Below, one piece after another: positions 1-9,235 of a stretch of 64,000 bases of DNA. The notes below the pieces were generated by a model that was not told the DNA's origin, did no database searches, and saw only the letters and a list, made by a program, of their open reading frames with translations. Position 1 is the stretch's first letter. Each line of letters opens with the position of its first letter. This DNA is from Clostridia bacterium (GTDB lineage Bacteria; Bacillota; DAOUPZ01): the NCBI GenBank assembly GCA_030625885.1, contig DAOUPZ010000015.1, forward strand, positions 36,330 through 100,329, in the 5' to 3' direction. The position numbers and the translations under genes were made by a program.

Positions 1-96
1 AGTAATCAAAGAAGTAAAAATTTCGCAATATTTAGCAGGAATATCCAGACCATTGCAGGAATAATATGATTATTACTGATAATGGGAGGCGTTTAA

Positions 97-1482
97 ATGA
101 TAGGTAAAAAGTGTTTTAAAACACACTGGGCAGGCATCCTGTTTTTGCTGCTGGTTTGGGTTTTTTGTACAAACCGTATGGCTCTAGCACAGGAGCAATA
201 TGTTAATTTGGAAGATAAATTTGATGTGCCAATTAATAAAGTATGGACCATTGATTTTAATAAAGCGGTTGATTTTACAACGGTTAGCAATGACGTTATT
301 CGCGTGGTTGATCAGGAAGGTCATACATTTACAGTTGAGTTATCACCGGGAGTTGATCCTAAACAGGTTATTGTGTCGCCTGTAAACTATTATGATTATG
401 GGGTAACCTATTCTCTGTCTATTGATCAAGCCATTTGCTCTGTGGATGGCATTCCGTTGAATCAGGGGGTGGTGATGCAGTTTACCACAACGGTTGATCA
501 ACCCATTACTTTTGTTGATGTTAATCTGGAACAAGTCATTAGAGAGAAAATCGATCAACCAACAGGAGATATTCTTAAAAGTGATGTAGAAAACATAACG
601 GAATTGGATTTATATGAGAGTCATATTAAGGAACTTGCTGGGATTGAAAACTTGGTTTCTTTGCAGAAATTGTATTTGACAAAAAATGATATTAGCGATG
701 TGACTTCTTTAAGCGGGCTTACAGGTTTAAAGGTTTTGTTTCTTAATGAAAATGAGATTTCTGACATCCGTGCACTCAGTGGTTTAAGTGTTTTAACCCG
801 CTTATATATGGGTGACAATACAATCAGTGATGTCAGTGTTTTAACCAATCTTTCGCATTTAACCGATTTGAGTATACCAAGAACGAATGTGAGTGATTTG
901 AGTTTTTTGGATCGTATGATGCAGTTGGAAAGATTAACGATCGGTGGAGAAAATATAAACGTTTCGGAAGCTTTAGAGATCGTGCAGCGTTTGGAAAATT
1001 TAAAATCCCTGGGGCTAGAGAGTTGCGGTCTGACTGATTTAGACATTTTAAGTGACTTTACAGATTTAGAGTATCTGGATCTTAAGTATAATAATATATC
1101 GGACATCAGCTTGCTTAATCCTTTCACACATCTTACAAGTTTGTCCCTTTCTGATAATAACATTAGCGATATCAGTCCGCTCAGTGATTTAAGCGAGTTA
1201 AAGATAGTTTCTTTGGACAACAATGAAATTTGTTGTATTGATGCTTTAAGTGATTTGTTTAGTTTAAAGATTGTAAATTTGGCTGACAATGAGATTAGCA
1301 GCGTCGATGCTTTAAGTAATTTGCCTAATTTGGGAATGCTCTTTATTTCTAACAATAAAATAAGTGACGTTACTCCGCTAAGCACGTTAGCAAATTTATT
1401 GTGGTTAGATATTCGCAACAATCCGATTACGGATGATGGTCAACTGGAACAGTTCCCCGAAAGTACGTACATCGTAAAATAA
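97..1482 (+). CDS. Secreted leucine-rich-repeat (internalin-like) protein
   Basis: A 461-residue exported protein, probably a surface binding or adhesion factor; the ligand is unknown. Residues 1-31 look like a signal peptide: a basic start, a hydrophobic LFLLLVWVF core and an ALA cleavage site. Residues about 32-133 resemble an SbsA-type Ig-like domain. From about 137 to 455 there are some fifteen 22-residue repeats of the pattern L..L.L..N.ISD...LS.L, which is the internalin type. There is no LPXTG motif or membrane anchor at the C-terminus, so anchoring is unclear. The start follows the ribosome site gggagg. It stands alone and ends at a bidirectional terminator facing a minus-strand operon. 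The family is clear; the function is not. Confidence 0.8.
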   Translation: MIGKKCFKTHWAGILFLLLVWVFCTNRMALAQEQYVNLEDKFDVPINKVWTIDFNKAVDFTTVSNDVIRVVDQEGHTFTVELSPGVDPKQVIVSPVNYYDYGVTYSLSIDQAICSVDGIPLNQGVVMQFTTTVDQPITFVDVNLEQVIREKIDQPTGDILKSDVENITELDLYESHIKELAGIENLVSLQKLYLTKNDISDVTSLSGLTGLKVLFLNENEISDIRALSGLSVLTRLYMGDNTISDVSVLTNLSHLTDLSIPRTNVSDLSFLDRMMQLERLTIGGENINVSEALEIVQRLENLKSLGLESCGLTDLDILSDFTDLEYLDLKYNNISDISLLNPFTHLTSLSLSDNNISDISPLSDLSELKIVSLDNNEICCIDALSDLFSLKIVNLADNEISSVDALSNLPNLGMLFISNNKISDVTPLSTLANLLWLDIRNNPITDDGQLEQFPESTYIVK

Positions 1483-1490
1483 GGCTAAAA

Positions 1491-1523
1491 AAGAACCCAC
1501 CTTTTAAATCAGGGTGGGTTCTT
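1491..1523. terminator. Bidirectional hairpin terminator
   Basis: An 11-bp perfect stem (AAGAACCCACC paired with GGTGGGTTCTT) with an 11-nt loop sits between the convergent LRR and BASS genes. A-rich sequence on the left and T-rich sequence on the right let it serve both strands. Confidence 0.85.
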
Positions 1524-1525
1524 TC

Positions 1526-2449
1526 TCAGTTTCTTTTCGACCAATATGTGGCTAAAATAGGTCCTGATATATTATGCCAAACACTAAATATGGCACCCGG
1601 TATGGCGGCCAGGGGTGTAAAATGAGCCATGGCCAGTGAAACCGCCAGCCCTGAATTTTGCATGCCCACTTCGATGGCAATGGCTCTTCTTTTGGCTTTA
1701 CTAATACCCAGCTTTTTACCAATCATATATCCTAGAATTAAGCCGAAAACATTATGTAAGATAACAACCCCAAATACTGTTACAGCTGTTGATAATATTT
1801 TCTCCGAATTTACCCCCACCACAGCGCCGATAATAAGTACGATGGATACGACGGAAACGAGCGGCAGGATCGTTGATATCTTCTCTCCTTTATTCCCTAA
1901 CAGCCGATTGACCCCAATTCCCAAAACCACAGGAATTAAAACCATTTTGAATATCGATAGGAACATCGGACCCGCAGCAATCGGGATCCATTTTCCCGCT
2001 AAAACTAAGGTGATAAGCGGTGTTAACAGCGGTGCTAAGAGCGTGGATACAGATGTCATAGCAACAGAAAGGGCGACATCCCCTTTCGCTAAATAGGTGA
2101 TGACATTTGAAGCGGTCCCGCCGGGGCACGTTCCCACTAATATGACGCCTACCGCAAGTTGCGGGGGTAATTTAAAGACAGTTGAAATGACATACGCTAA
2201 TAACGGCATAATAGTATATTGAGCGATAACACCTAGTAGGACAGGTTTGGGTTTGGTAAAAATGATTTTAAAGTCTGATGTTTTAAGGGTCATGCCCATT
2301 CCAAACATGATAACACCTAGAAGAAATATGATATGGGGTAGAACCCAAGTGAATGCATGAGGGTGATATAAAGCAAAACCCGATACTAAAATAACAATGA
2401 TTGCAAAATAATCGCCTGCCAATTTATTGGTTTTCTTTAATAGATTCAT
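1526..2449 (-). CDS. Bile acid:sodium symporter (BASS) family transporter
   Basis: A 307-residue integral membrane protein with about nine or ten hydrophobic segments. The family signature GTCPGGTASNVITYLAKGD lies near residues 107-125, followed by a run of conserved threonines, serines and prolines (SVSTLLAPLLTP). BASS proteins couple sodium entry to uptake of organic anions such as pantoate, pyruvate or other keto acids; the substrate cannot be read here. The start has the ribosome site aaaggag eight bases upstream. It lies 15 bp downstream of the CstA-type gene on the same strand and is probably co-transcribed, which suggests a joint role in uptake of small organic acids. Confidence 0.85.
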   Translation of the reverse strand: MNLLKKTNKLAGDYFAIIVILVSGFALYHPHAFTWVLPHIIFLLGVIMFGMGMTLKTSDFKIIFTKPKPVLLGVIAQYTIMPLLAYVISTVFKLPPQLAVGVILVGTCPGGTASNVITYLAKGDVALSVAMTSVSTLLAPLLTPLITLVLAGKWIPIAAGPMFLSIFKMVLIPVVLGIGVNRLLGNKGEKISTILPLVSVVSIVLIIGAVVGVNSEKILSTAVTVFGVVILHNVFGLILGYMIGKKLGISKAKRRAIAIEVGMQNSGLAVSLAMAHFTPLAAIPGAIFSVWHNISGPILATYWSKRN

Positions 2450-2464
2450 TGTTGTTTCTCCTTT

Positions 2465-3865
2465 TTATTTATTCAAAGTGGTGGAATAAAAGAGTCCAAA
2501 TGCTGTTGCTGATGCTAATATCCCAATGGGATAAGCAACGGATGTTGACAGTTTAAGTCCTTCAGGTGCGACGAGAATATAAGTGATTGAAACAGCTGTC
2601 ATAAACAGGGCAGGGAGTGTCGCAATCCAGTGAAATCTGCCCTCCAATGCCAGAAAAGAGGCGGAAGCCCATAGTACGATCATGGCCAGGGTTTGATTTG
2701 ACCAGGCAAAATAGCGCCATACGACGCCAAAAGGTATTTTGGTGAGAATAAATCCCACGCTGAAAAGGGGGATGCTAATGATTAATCTATTTTTGATTGG
2801 TTTTTGCTTAAATTTCAGGAAATCGGCAATGATTAGGCGGGCACTTCTAAAAGCGGTATCGCCGCTGGTAATTGGACAGGCAATGACGCCTAAAACGGCA
2901 AGCAGACCCCCTGTTTTGCCTAATAATGTATTTGAAATTATATTTACCACATAAGCCGGACCGCCGTTCTCTGCCATTGCTTTTCCCAATGCTTCCGTAC
3001 TTCCAAAGAAAGACATGGCTGCTGCTGCCCAAATGAGTGCTACAATGCCTTCCATGATCATGGCACCATAAAATATGGTACGCCCCTGTTTTTCATGGGT
3101 TATACACCTGGCCATCAGCGGTGATTGCGTGGCATGAAATCCTGATATGGCGCCGCAGGCAATAGAAACAAACATGAGTGGCCAGATGGGTAGATGCTCG
3201 GGATGTAGATTGGCTAAAGTCAGTTCAGGGATTTGATAGCCCTGCGTTAAAATCCCAATGGTAACACCAAAAGCCATAACCAGTAATGTTGCCCCAAAAA
3301 GAGGGTATATTCTCCCGATGACTTTATCAACGGGTAGAATGGTTGCGATTAGGAAGTAAGCGAAGATGACATAGATCCAAACATTTTGTGTTAAGGAAGC
3401 TGCGGTTAGATTGGTCAGTAAACCAGCTGGGCCTAGAATAAAGATAACGCCGACAAGAACCAGGACAACTATGGAAAACAGCCTCATAAAATGTTTAAAG
3501 CCATTTCCTAAATATTCCCCTACGACCTCAGGTATGCTGGCGCCATAATGTCTGACAGAAAGCATTCCGGAAAAGTAATCATGTACGCCTCCTGCAAAGA
3601 TAGATCCCAAAACAATCCAAATAAAAGCAACAGGTCCCCAGAGGGCGCCTGTAATAGCGCCAAAGATCGGGCCAATGCCGGCGATATTTAAAAATTGAAT
3701 CAGAAATATTTTGGCAGGTGGCAGCGGAACATAATCTACCCCATCATTCAGTCTTACAGCCGGTGTTGGAGCATTAGCATTTGCCCCAAAAACTTTTTCT
3801 ACAATCTTGGCATAAATAAAAAAACCTGATATTAAAAGTACGATGCTTAGAATAAAAGAGATCAT
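2465..3865 (-). CDS. cstA: CstA-type carbon starvation / pyruvate or peptide permease
   Basis: About 466 residues with some twelve or more hydrophobic helices. The CstA core motif IAGIGPIFGAITGALWGP occurs near the N-terminus, followed by AGGVHDYFSGMLSVRHYG. CstA proteins import pyruvate or peptides. This protein is shorter than E. coli CstA (about 700 residues), as is common in Firmicutes. A start 13 codons further upstream is possible, but a strong AGGAGG lies just before the double ATG at 3868/3865, so I chose the second. It is divergent from the two-component genes and leads the operon with the BASS transporter. Confidence 0.82.
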   Translation of the reverse strand: MISFILSIVLLISGFFIYAKIVEKVFGANANAPTPAVRLNDGVDYVPLPPAKIFLIQFLNIAGIGPIFGAITGALWGPVAFIWIVLGSIFAGGVHDYFSGMLSVRHYGASIPEVVGEYLGNGFKHFMRLFSIVVLVLVGVIFILGPAGLLTNLTAASLTQNVWIYVIFAYFLIATILPVDKVIGRIYPLFGATLLVMAFGVTIGILTQGYQIPELTLANLHPEHLPIWPLMFVSIACGAISGFHATQSPLMARCITHEKQGRTIFYGAMIMEGIVALIWAAAAMSFFGSTEALGKAMAENGGPAYVVNIISNTLLGKTGGLLAVLGVIACPITSGDTAFRSARLIIADFLKFKQKPIKNRLIISIPLFSVGFILTKIPFGVVWRYFAWSNQTLAMIVLWASASFLALEGRFHWIATLPALFMTAVSITYILVAPEGLKLSTSVAYPIGILASATAFGLFYSTTLNK

Positions 3866-4049
3866 CATTTGCCTCCTAAATGGTTTATGTGCATCAAGTT
3901 GCATGACATCTATACTATCAGATGATCAAATAAATGAGCCGGTGGGGATAATTTTACCTGACTTTCAATATTATAACATGGAAGCGATAAAATTAGATTA
4001 AAAATAGTTTGCATCCTTTAAAAACACAAAAAAGGGTTGGTATTATGTG

Positions 4050-4056
4050 TGTCGAA
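4050..4056 (+). promoter_or_regulatory. Possible Spo0A box (TGTCGAA)
   Basis: The heptamer TGTCGAA matches the 0A-box core TGNCGAA. It lies 52 bp before the response-regulator start and in the divergent interval shared with cstA. A single 7-mer can occur by chance, so this is only suggestive. Confidence 0.25.
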
Positions 4057-4107
4057 TAGTTTACAATATCATCCAATGAGTGATATCAACATGAAGGGGA
4101 TAGGCTT

Positions 4108-4779
4108 ATGGAAAATAAAATTCTAATTGTGGAAGATGATCAGAAGATTGCCCGGATTGTTGAGCTTCAGCTGCAGCATTCGGGGTACAAAGTAGAGAAG
4201 GCGTTTGATGGGGAAACCGCATTTCAGAAAATAAAAACAGCGTCATATGACCTTGTTTTATTAGACATTATGATTCCGAAAATAAATGGTCTGGAATTAT
4301 GCAGAAAGATCCGCACATTTTCACAGGTTCCGATTATCATGCTGACAGCAAAGGATGATGTGACGGATAAGATTATTGGTCTAGATTTTGGGGCGAATGA
4401 TTATGTGACCAAGCCGTTTGATATGGAGGAACTTTTAGCGCGGGTACGTGTTCAGTTGCGAGCGACTGTCAAAGAAGAAGATCATCCTCAAATCAAGATT
4501 GAGGATCTGGAAATTTGTTTGAGTACTTATGAAGTATCAAGAGGGGGAAAACCGATTAATTTAACCAAAAGAGAGTTTGATTTGCTGGTATTTTTAGCTG
4601 AGAATCGGGGGATCGTCCTCTCTAGAGAGAAAATTCTGGAAAAAGTGTGGGGATATGATTATTTTGGCAATGATAATGTGTTAGATGTTTATATTAAGTA
4701 TATTCGGGATAAAATTGATAAGCCGTTTCATATCAAACTGATTGAAACGGTGCGTGGGGTTGGCTATGTTATTCGATAA
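4108..4779 (+). CDS. OmpR/PhoB-family response regulator
   Basis: A 223-residue two-domain regulator. The receiver domain covers residues 1-120, with acidic pocket E9-D10-D11, phosphoacceptor D53 in LVLLDIMIP, the switch threonine in IIMLTAKDD and the lysine in YVTKPFD. A winged-helix DNA-binding domain follows at about 130-223 (LTKREFDLLVFLAENRG and the recognition and wing part ending in ETVRGVGYVIR). It overlaps the sensor kinase gene by 14 bp, so the two form a translationally coupled pair. The inducing signal is unknown. Confidence 0.93.
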   Translation: MENKILIVEDDQKIARIVELQLQHSGYKVEKAFDGETAFQKIKTASYDLVLLDIMIPKINGLELCRKIRTFSQVPIIMLTAKDDVTDKIIGLDFGANDYVTKPFDMEELLARVRVQLRATVKEEDHPQIKIEDLEICLSTYEVSRGGKPINLTKREFDLLVFLAENRGIVLSREKILEKVWGYDYFGNDNVLDVYIKYIRDKIDKPFHIKLIETVRGVGYVIR

Positions 4780-5845
4780 ACGATCAAAAAAAGACACTCA
4801 AAAAAGAATTACTCGTAAATATTGTATTGAACATAAGATTTCAATGCTGATACGGGTCATGCTGATGCTCTCTTTTCTCTTATTTGGAATCTTATTTGTT
4901 GTTTTTGAGAGAATGATGATCAACAAAGCATGGCTGTTCCTGCTGGCAGCAGTTTACTGTACATGGATTTCTAAAGCCATTGGAAAAATGATCAGTCGTA
5001 AGTTTGTCGGTCAGGTTAATCAGATGACACAGCTGGCAAAAGTGATTGCAGATTCCAATGATTTAAGTAAGCGGGTGGCGATATCCGATCATCCGGATGA
5101 ATTATCAAATTTAGAAGAGGCTTTGAATGGGATGATTACCAGATTGGAAGATGCATTTGAAAAACAAAAGCGGTTTGTATCGAATGCATCCCATGAATTA
5201 AGAACGCCTGTTTCGGTCATGCAGGGGTATTTGGATATTTTAAATGCGTGGGGCAAAGATGATCAGGAACTTTTGGAAGAATCGTTGCAATCCATGACGG
5301 AAGAGACTTATCATATGAAAAGTTTGATCGAGAATTTACTGTTTTTGGCTAGAGCCGATCAGGAAAGGTTGCTTTATGAGCCGCAAACCATTCAACTGAA
5401 TGAATTGATTGATAAATTGATAAAGGATACGAGGTTGATTACGGAGCAAAGGATTATAAAAAGTGATAGGAATGAATCGGTAAAAATCATAGGTGATCCG
5501 AGACTTATTCTGCAAATGCTTCGGGCGCTGGTTGAGAACAGTATTAAATATACAGATCCAGGGGGCATGATTCGGATTAATTGTGAAAGATGCGGTGAGC
5601 AAGCAAGGGTTGAAATGATTGATGATGGGATCGGAATTCCTGAAACGGATCAAGAACGGATTTTTGACCGGTTTTATCGGGTTGATTCAGCCAGGCATAA
5701 AAAGACGGGCGGAAGCGGCTTGGGATTATCGCTTGTGAAGAAAATTATTGAACGCCATGAAGGAGACATTGAGGTTGAAAGTGCATTAGGAGAAGGAACA
5801 AAAATGATCATCGTTTTACCTTTGAGTGAGGAAGTTGAGTGTTAA
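4766..5845 (+). CDS. HisKA-type sensor histidine kinase
   Basis: A 359-residue membrane kinase, partner of the overlapping OmpR-type regulator. Two hydrophobic segments near residues 25-75 have almost no extracellular loop between them, so it may sense an intramembrane or cell-envelope signal. HAMP-like sequence follows (about 80-130). The H-box FVSNASHELRTPVS has the phosphorylated histidine at about residue 143. The N box (LVENSIKYTDPGG), G1 (DDGIGIP), F (FDRFYRVD) and G2 (GGSGLGLSLVKKI) of the ATPase domain are all present. I chose the ATG at 4766 because ggggt precedes it and it gives the usual short overlap; a TTG at 4742 is also in frame. Confidence 0.9.
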   Translation: MLFDKRSKKDTQKRITRKYCIEHKISMLIRVMLMLSFLLFGILFVVFERMMINKAWLFLLAAVYCTWISKAIGKMISRKFVGQVNQMTQLAKVIADSNDLSKRVAISDHPDELSNLEEALNGMITRLEDAFEKQKRFVSNASHELRTPVSVMQGYLDILNAWGKDDQELLEESLQSMTEETYHMKSLIENLLFLARADQERLLYEPQTIQLNELIDKLIKDTRLITEQRIIKSDRNESVKIIGDPRLILQMLRALVENSIKYTDPGGMIRINCERCGEQARVEMIDDGIGIPETDQERIFDRFYRVDSARHKKTGGSGLGLSLVKKIIERHEGDIEVESALGEGTKMIIVLPLSEEVEC

Positions 5846-5862
5846 TGCTTAACTTCTTTTTT
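5831..5862 (+). terminator. Terminator after the two-component operon
   Basis: GAAGTTGAG and CTTAACTTC form a nine-pair stem with one G-U pair, followed by seven T residues. The left arm overlaps the last codons of the kinase gene. Confidence 0.75.
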
Positions 5863-5913
5863 ATTTGAGCAGCAAAGCCAGGATATATAACTTTCAATGA
5901 AGTGTTATACAAA

Positions 5914-6059
5914 TGGAATAGATATACTTCCGAAAAACTTTGAATGCTGAAAAAAGGTTATACAAGGTATAAAGCATGAGCATAGCGTAGAAAGATATAG
6001 GGAACGAGAAGACCTCAGCCCGTACTCGCCAAATATTTTCCTCCAGTATATCTATTCCA
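5914..6059. repeat. MITE-like element with 15-bp terminal inverted repeats
   Basis: TGGAATAGATATACT at 5914-5928 is the exact reverse complement of 5045-style sequence at 6045-6059, enclosing 146 bp in total. The left 40 bp recurs at 6991-7029 beyond the methyltransferase gene. No open frame lies inside. This could be a small non-autonomous mobile element or a long regulatory hairpin. It sits in the 515-bp gap between the kinase and methyltransferase genes. Confidence 0.55.
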
Positions 6060-6134
6060 TAGGCCGTTTTTTAATCTGTATGTAACGATTAATAAACTTA
6101 CATTACAGGTTTGCAGGAAAAGCGAAGGAAAGAT

Positions 6135-6168
6135 GGGGACATTCCGTGAGGTACGAGTGGTGTGTCCC
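6135..6168 (-). repeat. REP-like palindromic element, copy 1
   Basis: GGGGACATTCC at the left and GGTGTGTCCC at the right bound a 34-bp interrupted palindrome. The same sequence occurs in opposite orientation at 12409-12443 and 40295-40329. It is a dispersed intergenic element of the REP type. The remainder of this gap (6169-6377) is AT-rich with no gene seen. Confidence 0.75.
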
Positions 6169-6377
6169 TATGTTGCCAGAGCCTTTTATATATAAAATAT
6201 CAATATACATAATTTGAAATTAATGCTTCTGATTTTTGATTTTATTCTTTTTCTTTAAGCTAATAACTATCAGTTTTATTTTTAAGCTAATTCTAAGATT
6301 CAACAAAGAGCGCTCAAAGATTTGGTTGGTATATTATAAGTAAAGATAAACGAAATCAAAAAATGAGGTGATTTTAA

Positions 6378-6947
6378 ATGTTAAATATTAATAAGCGTGC
6401 AGAAATGTTGAATCGTCGTGCAGGGTCTCAAAAATTCAAGCCGGAACAGGTCATCCAGGGTTTGGGTATCCAGAAAGGCGATGTAATTGCAGATATCGGT
6501 TCCGGGGGCGGGTTTTATACAGGAAAATTTGCGGCTGAAACCAGTTTGAAAGGGTTGGTTTACGCGGTAGATAAAAACGATAAATTTTTAAGCTATATTG
6601 ATCAGCAGGCCAGCGAAAAAGGGTTCAATCATATTAAAACGGTTCATGTGGATCAAGACAAGATTAATATTCCGGAGAAGAGTTGTGATTTAATTTTTCT
6701 TAGAAACGTATTTCATCATCTGGAAGATCCGGAAAAGTATTTTTGTGAAATGAAGCGGTATTTAAAACCAGGTGGTCGAATTGCAATCATTGATTACAAG
6801 AAAAGAATGGGCTTTAATTTTATCAGTTTGTTCGGTCATTATACGGCTGAAAGCGTCATTATGAAAGCTTTAGCTAAGGCGGGGTATCAGCATTTGAAAC
6901 GATTTACCTTCTTACCTGAACAGAGTTTCAATATTTTTTCAATATAA
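6378..6947 (+). CDS. Class I SAM-dependent methyltransferase
   Basis: A 189-residue cytosolic enzyme of the UbiE/Methyltransf_11 kind. Motif I (VIADIGSGGGFYTGKF) at about residues 37-52 binds SAM, an acidic residue in YAVDKND follows, and motif II/III sequences CDLIFLRNVFHHLEDP and LKPGGRIAIIDY are present. The substrate is unknown; similar small proteins methylate metabolites or arsenite, but no arsenite-type cysteine set is visible. The start follows gaggtg. It is monocistronic and lies between two copies of a 40-bp repeat (5918 and 6991), which suggests the gene may have arrived or moved with that element. Confidence 0.85.
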   Translation: MLNINKRAEMLNRRAGSQKFKPEQVIQGLGIQKGDVIADIGSGGGFYTGKFAAETSLKGLVYAVDKNDKFLSYIDQQASEKGFNHIKTVHVDQDKINIPEKSCDLIFLRNVFHHLEDPEKYFCEMKRYLKPGGRIAIIDYKKRMGFNFISLFGHYTAESVIMKALAKAGYQHLKRFTFLPEQSFNIFSI

Positions 6948-6990
6948 ATTAGAGCCTATTGGCGCCTTTTAGAAAATGTAAGGGAAATAA

Positions 6991-7029
6991 AATAGATATA
7001 CTTCCGAAAAATCTTGAATGCTGAAAAAA
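6991..7029 (+). repeat. Second copy of the 40-bp MITE-arm repeat
   Basis: This stretch matches 5918-5957 at nearly every position (AATAGATATACTTCCGAAAA, then TTGAATGCTGAAAAAA). No opposing arm was found nearby, so it looks like a solo end. Confidence 0.6.
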
Positions 7030-7093
7030 ACATCCATTTTATTTTTGTGTGTTACGTGGTTTAAATCAACAAAAAATGAGAGGAGCGTTTAAT

Positions 7094-7309
7094 ATGAAAA
7101 AATGGAGTCATTATTTATTAGGAACCTCGTTGTGGATTGGAATGGTAATGATCGGTGGTTGGGCATTAACGGGGATATGGAATTATGGGATTGTTAAGTG
7201 GTTCAATGTACCGGCTATTGCTTATTATTATGGACTTGGGGCATCATTTATCATCAGTGTTTTAAAACGTAGAAGAAGATGCGTGAGACATTTTCATTGT
7301 AATAGATGA
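7094..7309 (+). CDS. Small two-helix membrane protein, unknown function
   Basis: A 71-residue protein with two hydrophobic segments (about 8-28 and 38-56) and a basic, cysteine- and histidine-bearing tail (KRRRRCVRHFHC). I do not recognise the family. The ATG at 7094 is preceded by gagagga, a good ribosome site, and is preferred over an in-frame ATG 45 bp upstream. It stands alone between the repeat copy and the WG-repeat gene. The positive tail suggests the C-terminus stays in the cytoplasm. Confidence 0.55.
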   Translation: MKKWSHYLLGTSLWIGMVMIGGWALTGIWNYGIVKWFNVPAIAYYYGLGASFIISVLKRRRRCVRHFHCNR

Positions 7310-7429
7310 TATGGGTTTGAGAAACCGGACCTTGTGCTTTAGGGAATAAATGCTAACAACCATTTTGTAAACATCATCCCAATGCTTCATACAATAGGAT
7401 GAAAAGAAAAATGAGGGAAGTGTTGGGTT

Positions 7430-9235
7430 ATGAAACGATTTAATTTTTTGCAGTATGGTTATCCGGAAAAAGCAAAAGAGAAACTACTTGCATTAAGAGA
7501 AAGCGCAATGGCTCAAGTCAGACCAAGACGGGTTAGATTGTATGCTGCTTCTGTCAAAGGAATAGGCGATATTAAGTGGGGATATATCAATCATAAAGGT
7601 GAGTTTATCATTAAACCGGAATATGGTTATGGTTATGATTTTCAGGATAATGGTCTGGCTATTGTAGAAGATCAAGGGAAATATGGTGTTATTAAAGCAT
7701 CGGGTCAATACTTGGTAAAACCTGAATATGATTTTATTAATCAATTTTCACAAGGTCTGGCAGTTGCCAGTGATGAAACCGGGTTTAAAGTGATTAATGA
7801 GAACGGAGCGGTCATTACACGAAAGCCTTACCCTTATATTGTATCCTATCAAAATGGCAGAGCCGCTTTTCTAAATCAAGGAACAGAAGCGGATTCTAGG
7901 TATGGATACCTTGATAAAGAAGGGAAGGAAGTCATTCGGCCGCAATATCAGTATGCGAGTCATTTTAAGAATGGCAAAGCGGTTGTGCAGATGACGGATG
8001 GCAAATATGCATTAATCGATTTAAATGGGAAAATTTTAAACAAATATAATTATGCTTATGTGGGTGATCTTGGAGATGGGCTTTTATCTTTTCAGGAGAA
8101 TGTTCAAGGCAAATACGGTTTTATGGACGAAAAAGGGCGTGTTGTTATATCACCTCGATACACCAGTGTGGAACCTTTCCATCAAGGAAGAACCGTTGTT
8201 AATATTTCAGAGGATGGTATGAATCAATATGGCCTGATCGATAAAAAAGGTCGTTTCATTATAAAGCCTGCTTATAATGATATCAATAGATTGGGTGAGA
8301 AAAGAGCGGCTGTGGGCATACCGATTAATAAAGAGAAACCTTTTATGAGTTCGAAGTATGCTGTTTATGATACGGATGGAAAGCAGTTATCAGATTTCAT
8401 GTATCTTTTTGTTTCAGAATATAAGAATGGTCTGGCTTCTGCCTATGATAGACAAAATACATTTTTCATAGATAAAAAGGGAAAACGATTAGAAAAAATG
8501 GTGATTGTCAAGGGAACAGGTACATTAGTCGTTGAAGGGGATATTATTAAAGCAGATGTAGATCAAAGAATATTGTATTTAGATCAATCGGGGACGATTA
8601 TCTGGCAGCAGAATACTGTGATTCCTTTAAATAATCCGTATCGTGTCATTGAAGAAAAGTTTAAACCCAATATGGATTATTTAGTATATTACCCGCAAGT
8701 TTCTGGTATTACAGATCAGACAATAGAGCAGTCCATCAATGATAAGCTTAGAAACCTTTCGCAATTGAAAGCTATCAGTGATAAAACTCAGCTTGATTAT
8801 AACTATTATGGCGATTTTCTCGTTGAGTTTTTCAAAAAGCATTTATTAGAACTAAACCTGATGGGGTATGAGTATTATTTTGGTTTTGCCCATGGCATGC
8901 CCACAAAGATTTACGTGCATATCGATTTGAATAACGGCCGTTTTTATGAACTTAAGGATTTGTTTAAAGCGGACAGCGATTATGTCAAAGTACTGAGTGA
9001 TATCATTGAAAATCAAATCAAGACCAATGAGGCCTATTCCTATGTATGGTTTGATCAGTATAAAGGCATAAGAAAAGATCAGCCGTTCTATGTCTCAGAG
9101 GATGCGTTATACATATATTTTTATCCCTATGAGATTGCACCCTATGCTGCCGGGTTTCCCACATTTAAAATACCTTATAAAGATATTATGGGAATGATTG
9201 ATACAGAAGGAGCGTTCTGGCAATCATTTAACTGA
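7430..9235 (+). CDS. WG-repeat protein with C-terminal DUF3298 domain
   Basis: A 601-residue protein. From about residue 48 to 355 it carries roughly seven or eight WG repeats, each of the form KYG.ID..G..VI.P.Y (first copy KWGYINHKGEFIIKPEY), a beta-rich module common in Firmicutes and Bacteroidetes. Residues about 410-600 fit a DUF4163/DUF3298 region of the RsiV/PdaC type (VYYPQVSG, DLNNGRFYELKDLF, FYPYEIAPYAAG). No convincing signal peptide is present, unlike many DUF3298 proteins, so its location is uncertain. The start has a ribosome site (gaggga). It is monocistronic; the function is not known, though RsiV-like domains bind lysozyme. Confidence 0.75.
   Translation: MKRFNFLQYGYPEKAKEKLLALRESAMAQVRPRRVRLYAASVKGIGDIKWGYINHKGEFIIKPEYGYGYDFQDNGLAIVEDQGKYGVIKASGQYLVKPEYDFINQFSQGLAVASDETGFKVINENGAVITRKPYPYIVSYQNGRAAFLNQGTEADSRYGYLDKEGKEVIRPQYQYASHFKNGKAVVQMTDGKYALIDLNGKILNKYNYAYVGDLGDGLLSFQENVQGKYGFMDEKGRVVISPRYTSVEPFHQGRTVVNISEDGMNQYGLIDKKGRFIIKPAYNDINRLGEKRAAVGIPINKEKPFMSSKYAVYDTDGKQLSDFMYLFVSEYKNGLASAYDRQNTFFIDKKGKRLEKMVIVKGTGTLVVEGDIIKADVDQRILYLDQSGTIIWQQNTVIPLNNPYRVIEEKFKPNMDYLVYYPQVSGITDQTIEQSINDKLRNLSQLKAISDKTQLDYNYYGDFLVEFFKKHLLELNLMGYEYYFGFAHGMPTKIYVHIDLNNGRFYELKDLFKADSDYVKVLSDIIENQIKTNEAYSYVWFDQYKGIRKDQPFYVSEDALYIYFYPYEIAPYAAGFPTFKIPYKDIMGMIDTEGAFWQSFN

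Noticed and set aside
621..1421. A 266-codon open frame on the minus strand inside the LRR gene
   Set aside because: It mirrors the leucine-rich repeats, has odd Ser/Leu/Lys-rich composition and no ribosome site; a shadow of the real gene.
1629..2096. A 155-codon plus-strand frame across the BASS gene
   Set aside because: Low-complexity Thr/Ile/Pro composition antisense to clear transporter motifs; no ribosome site.
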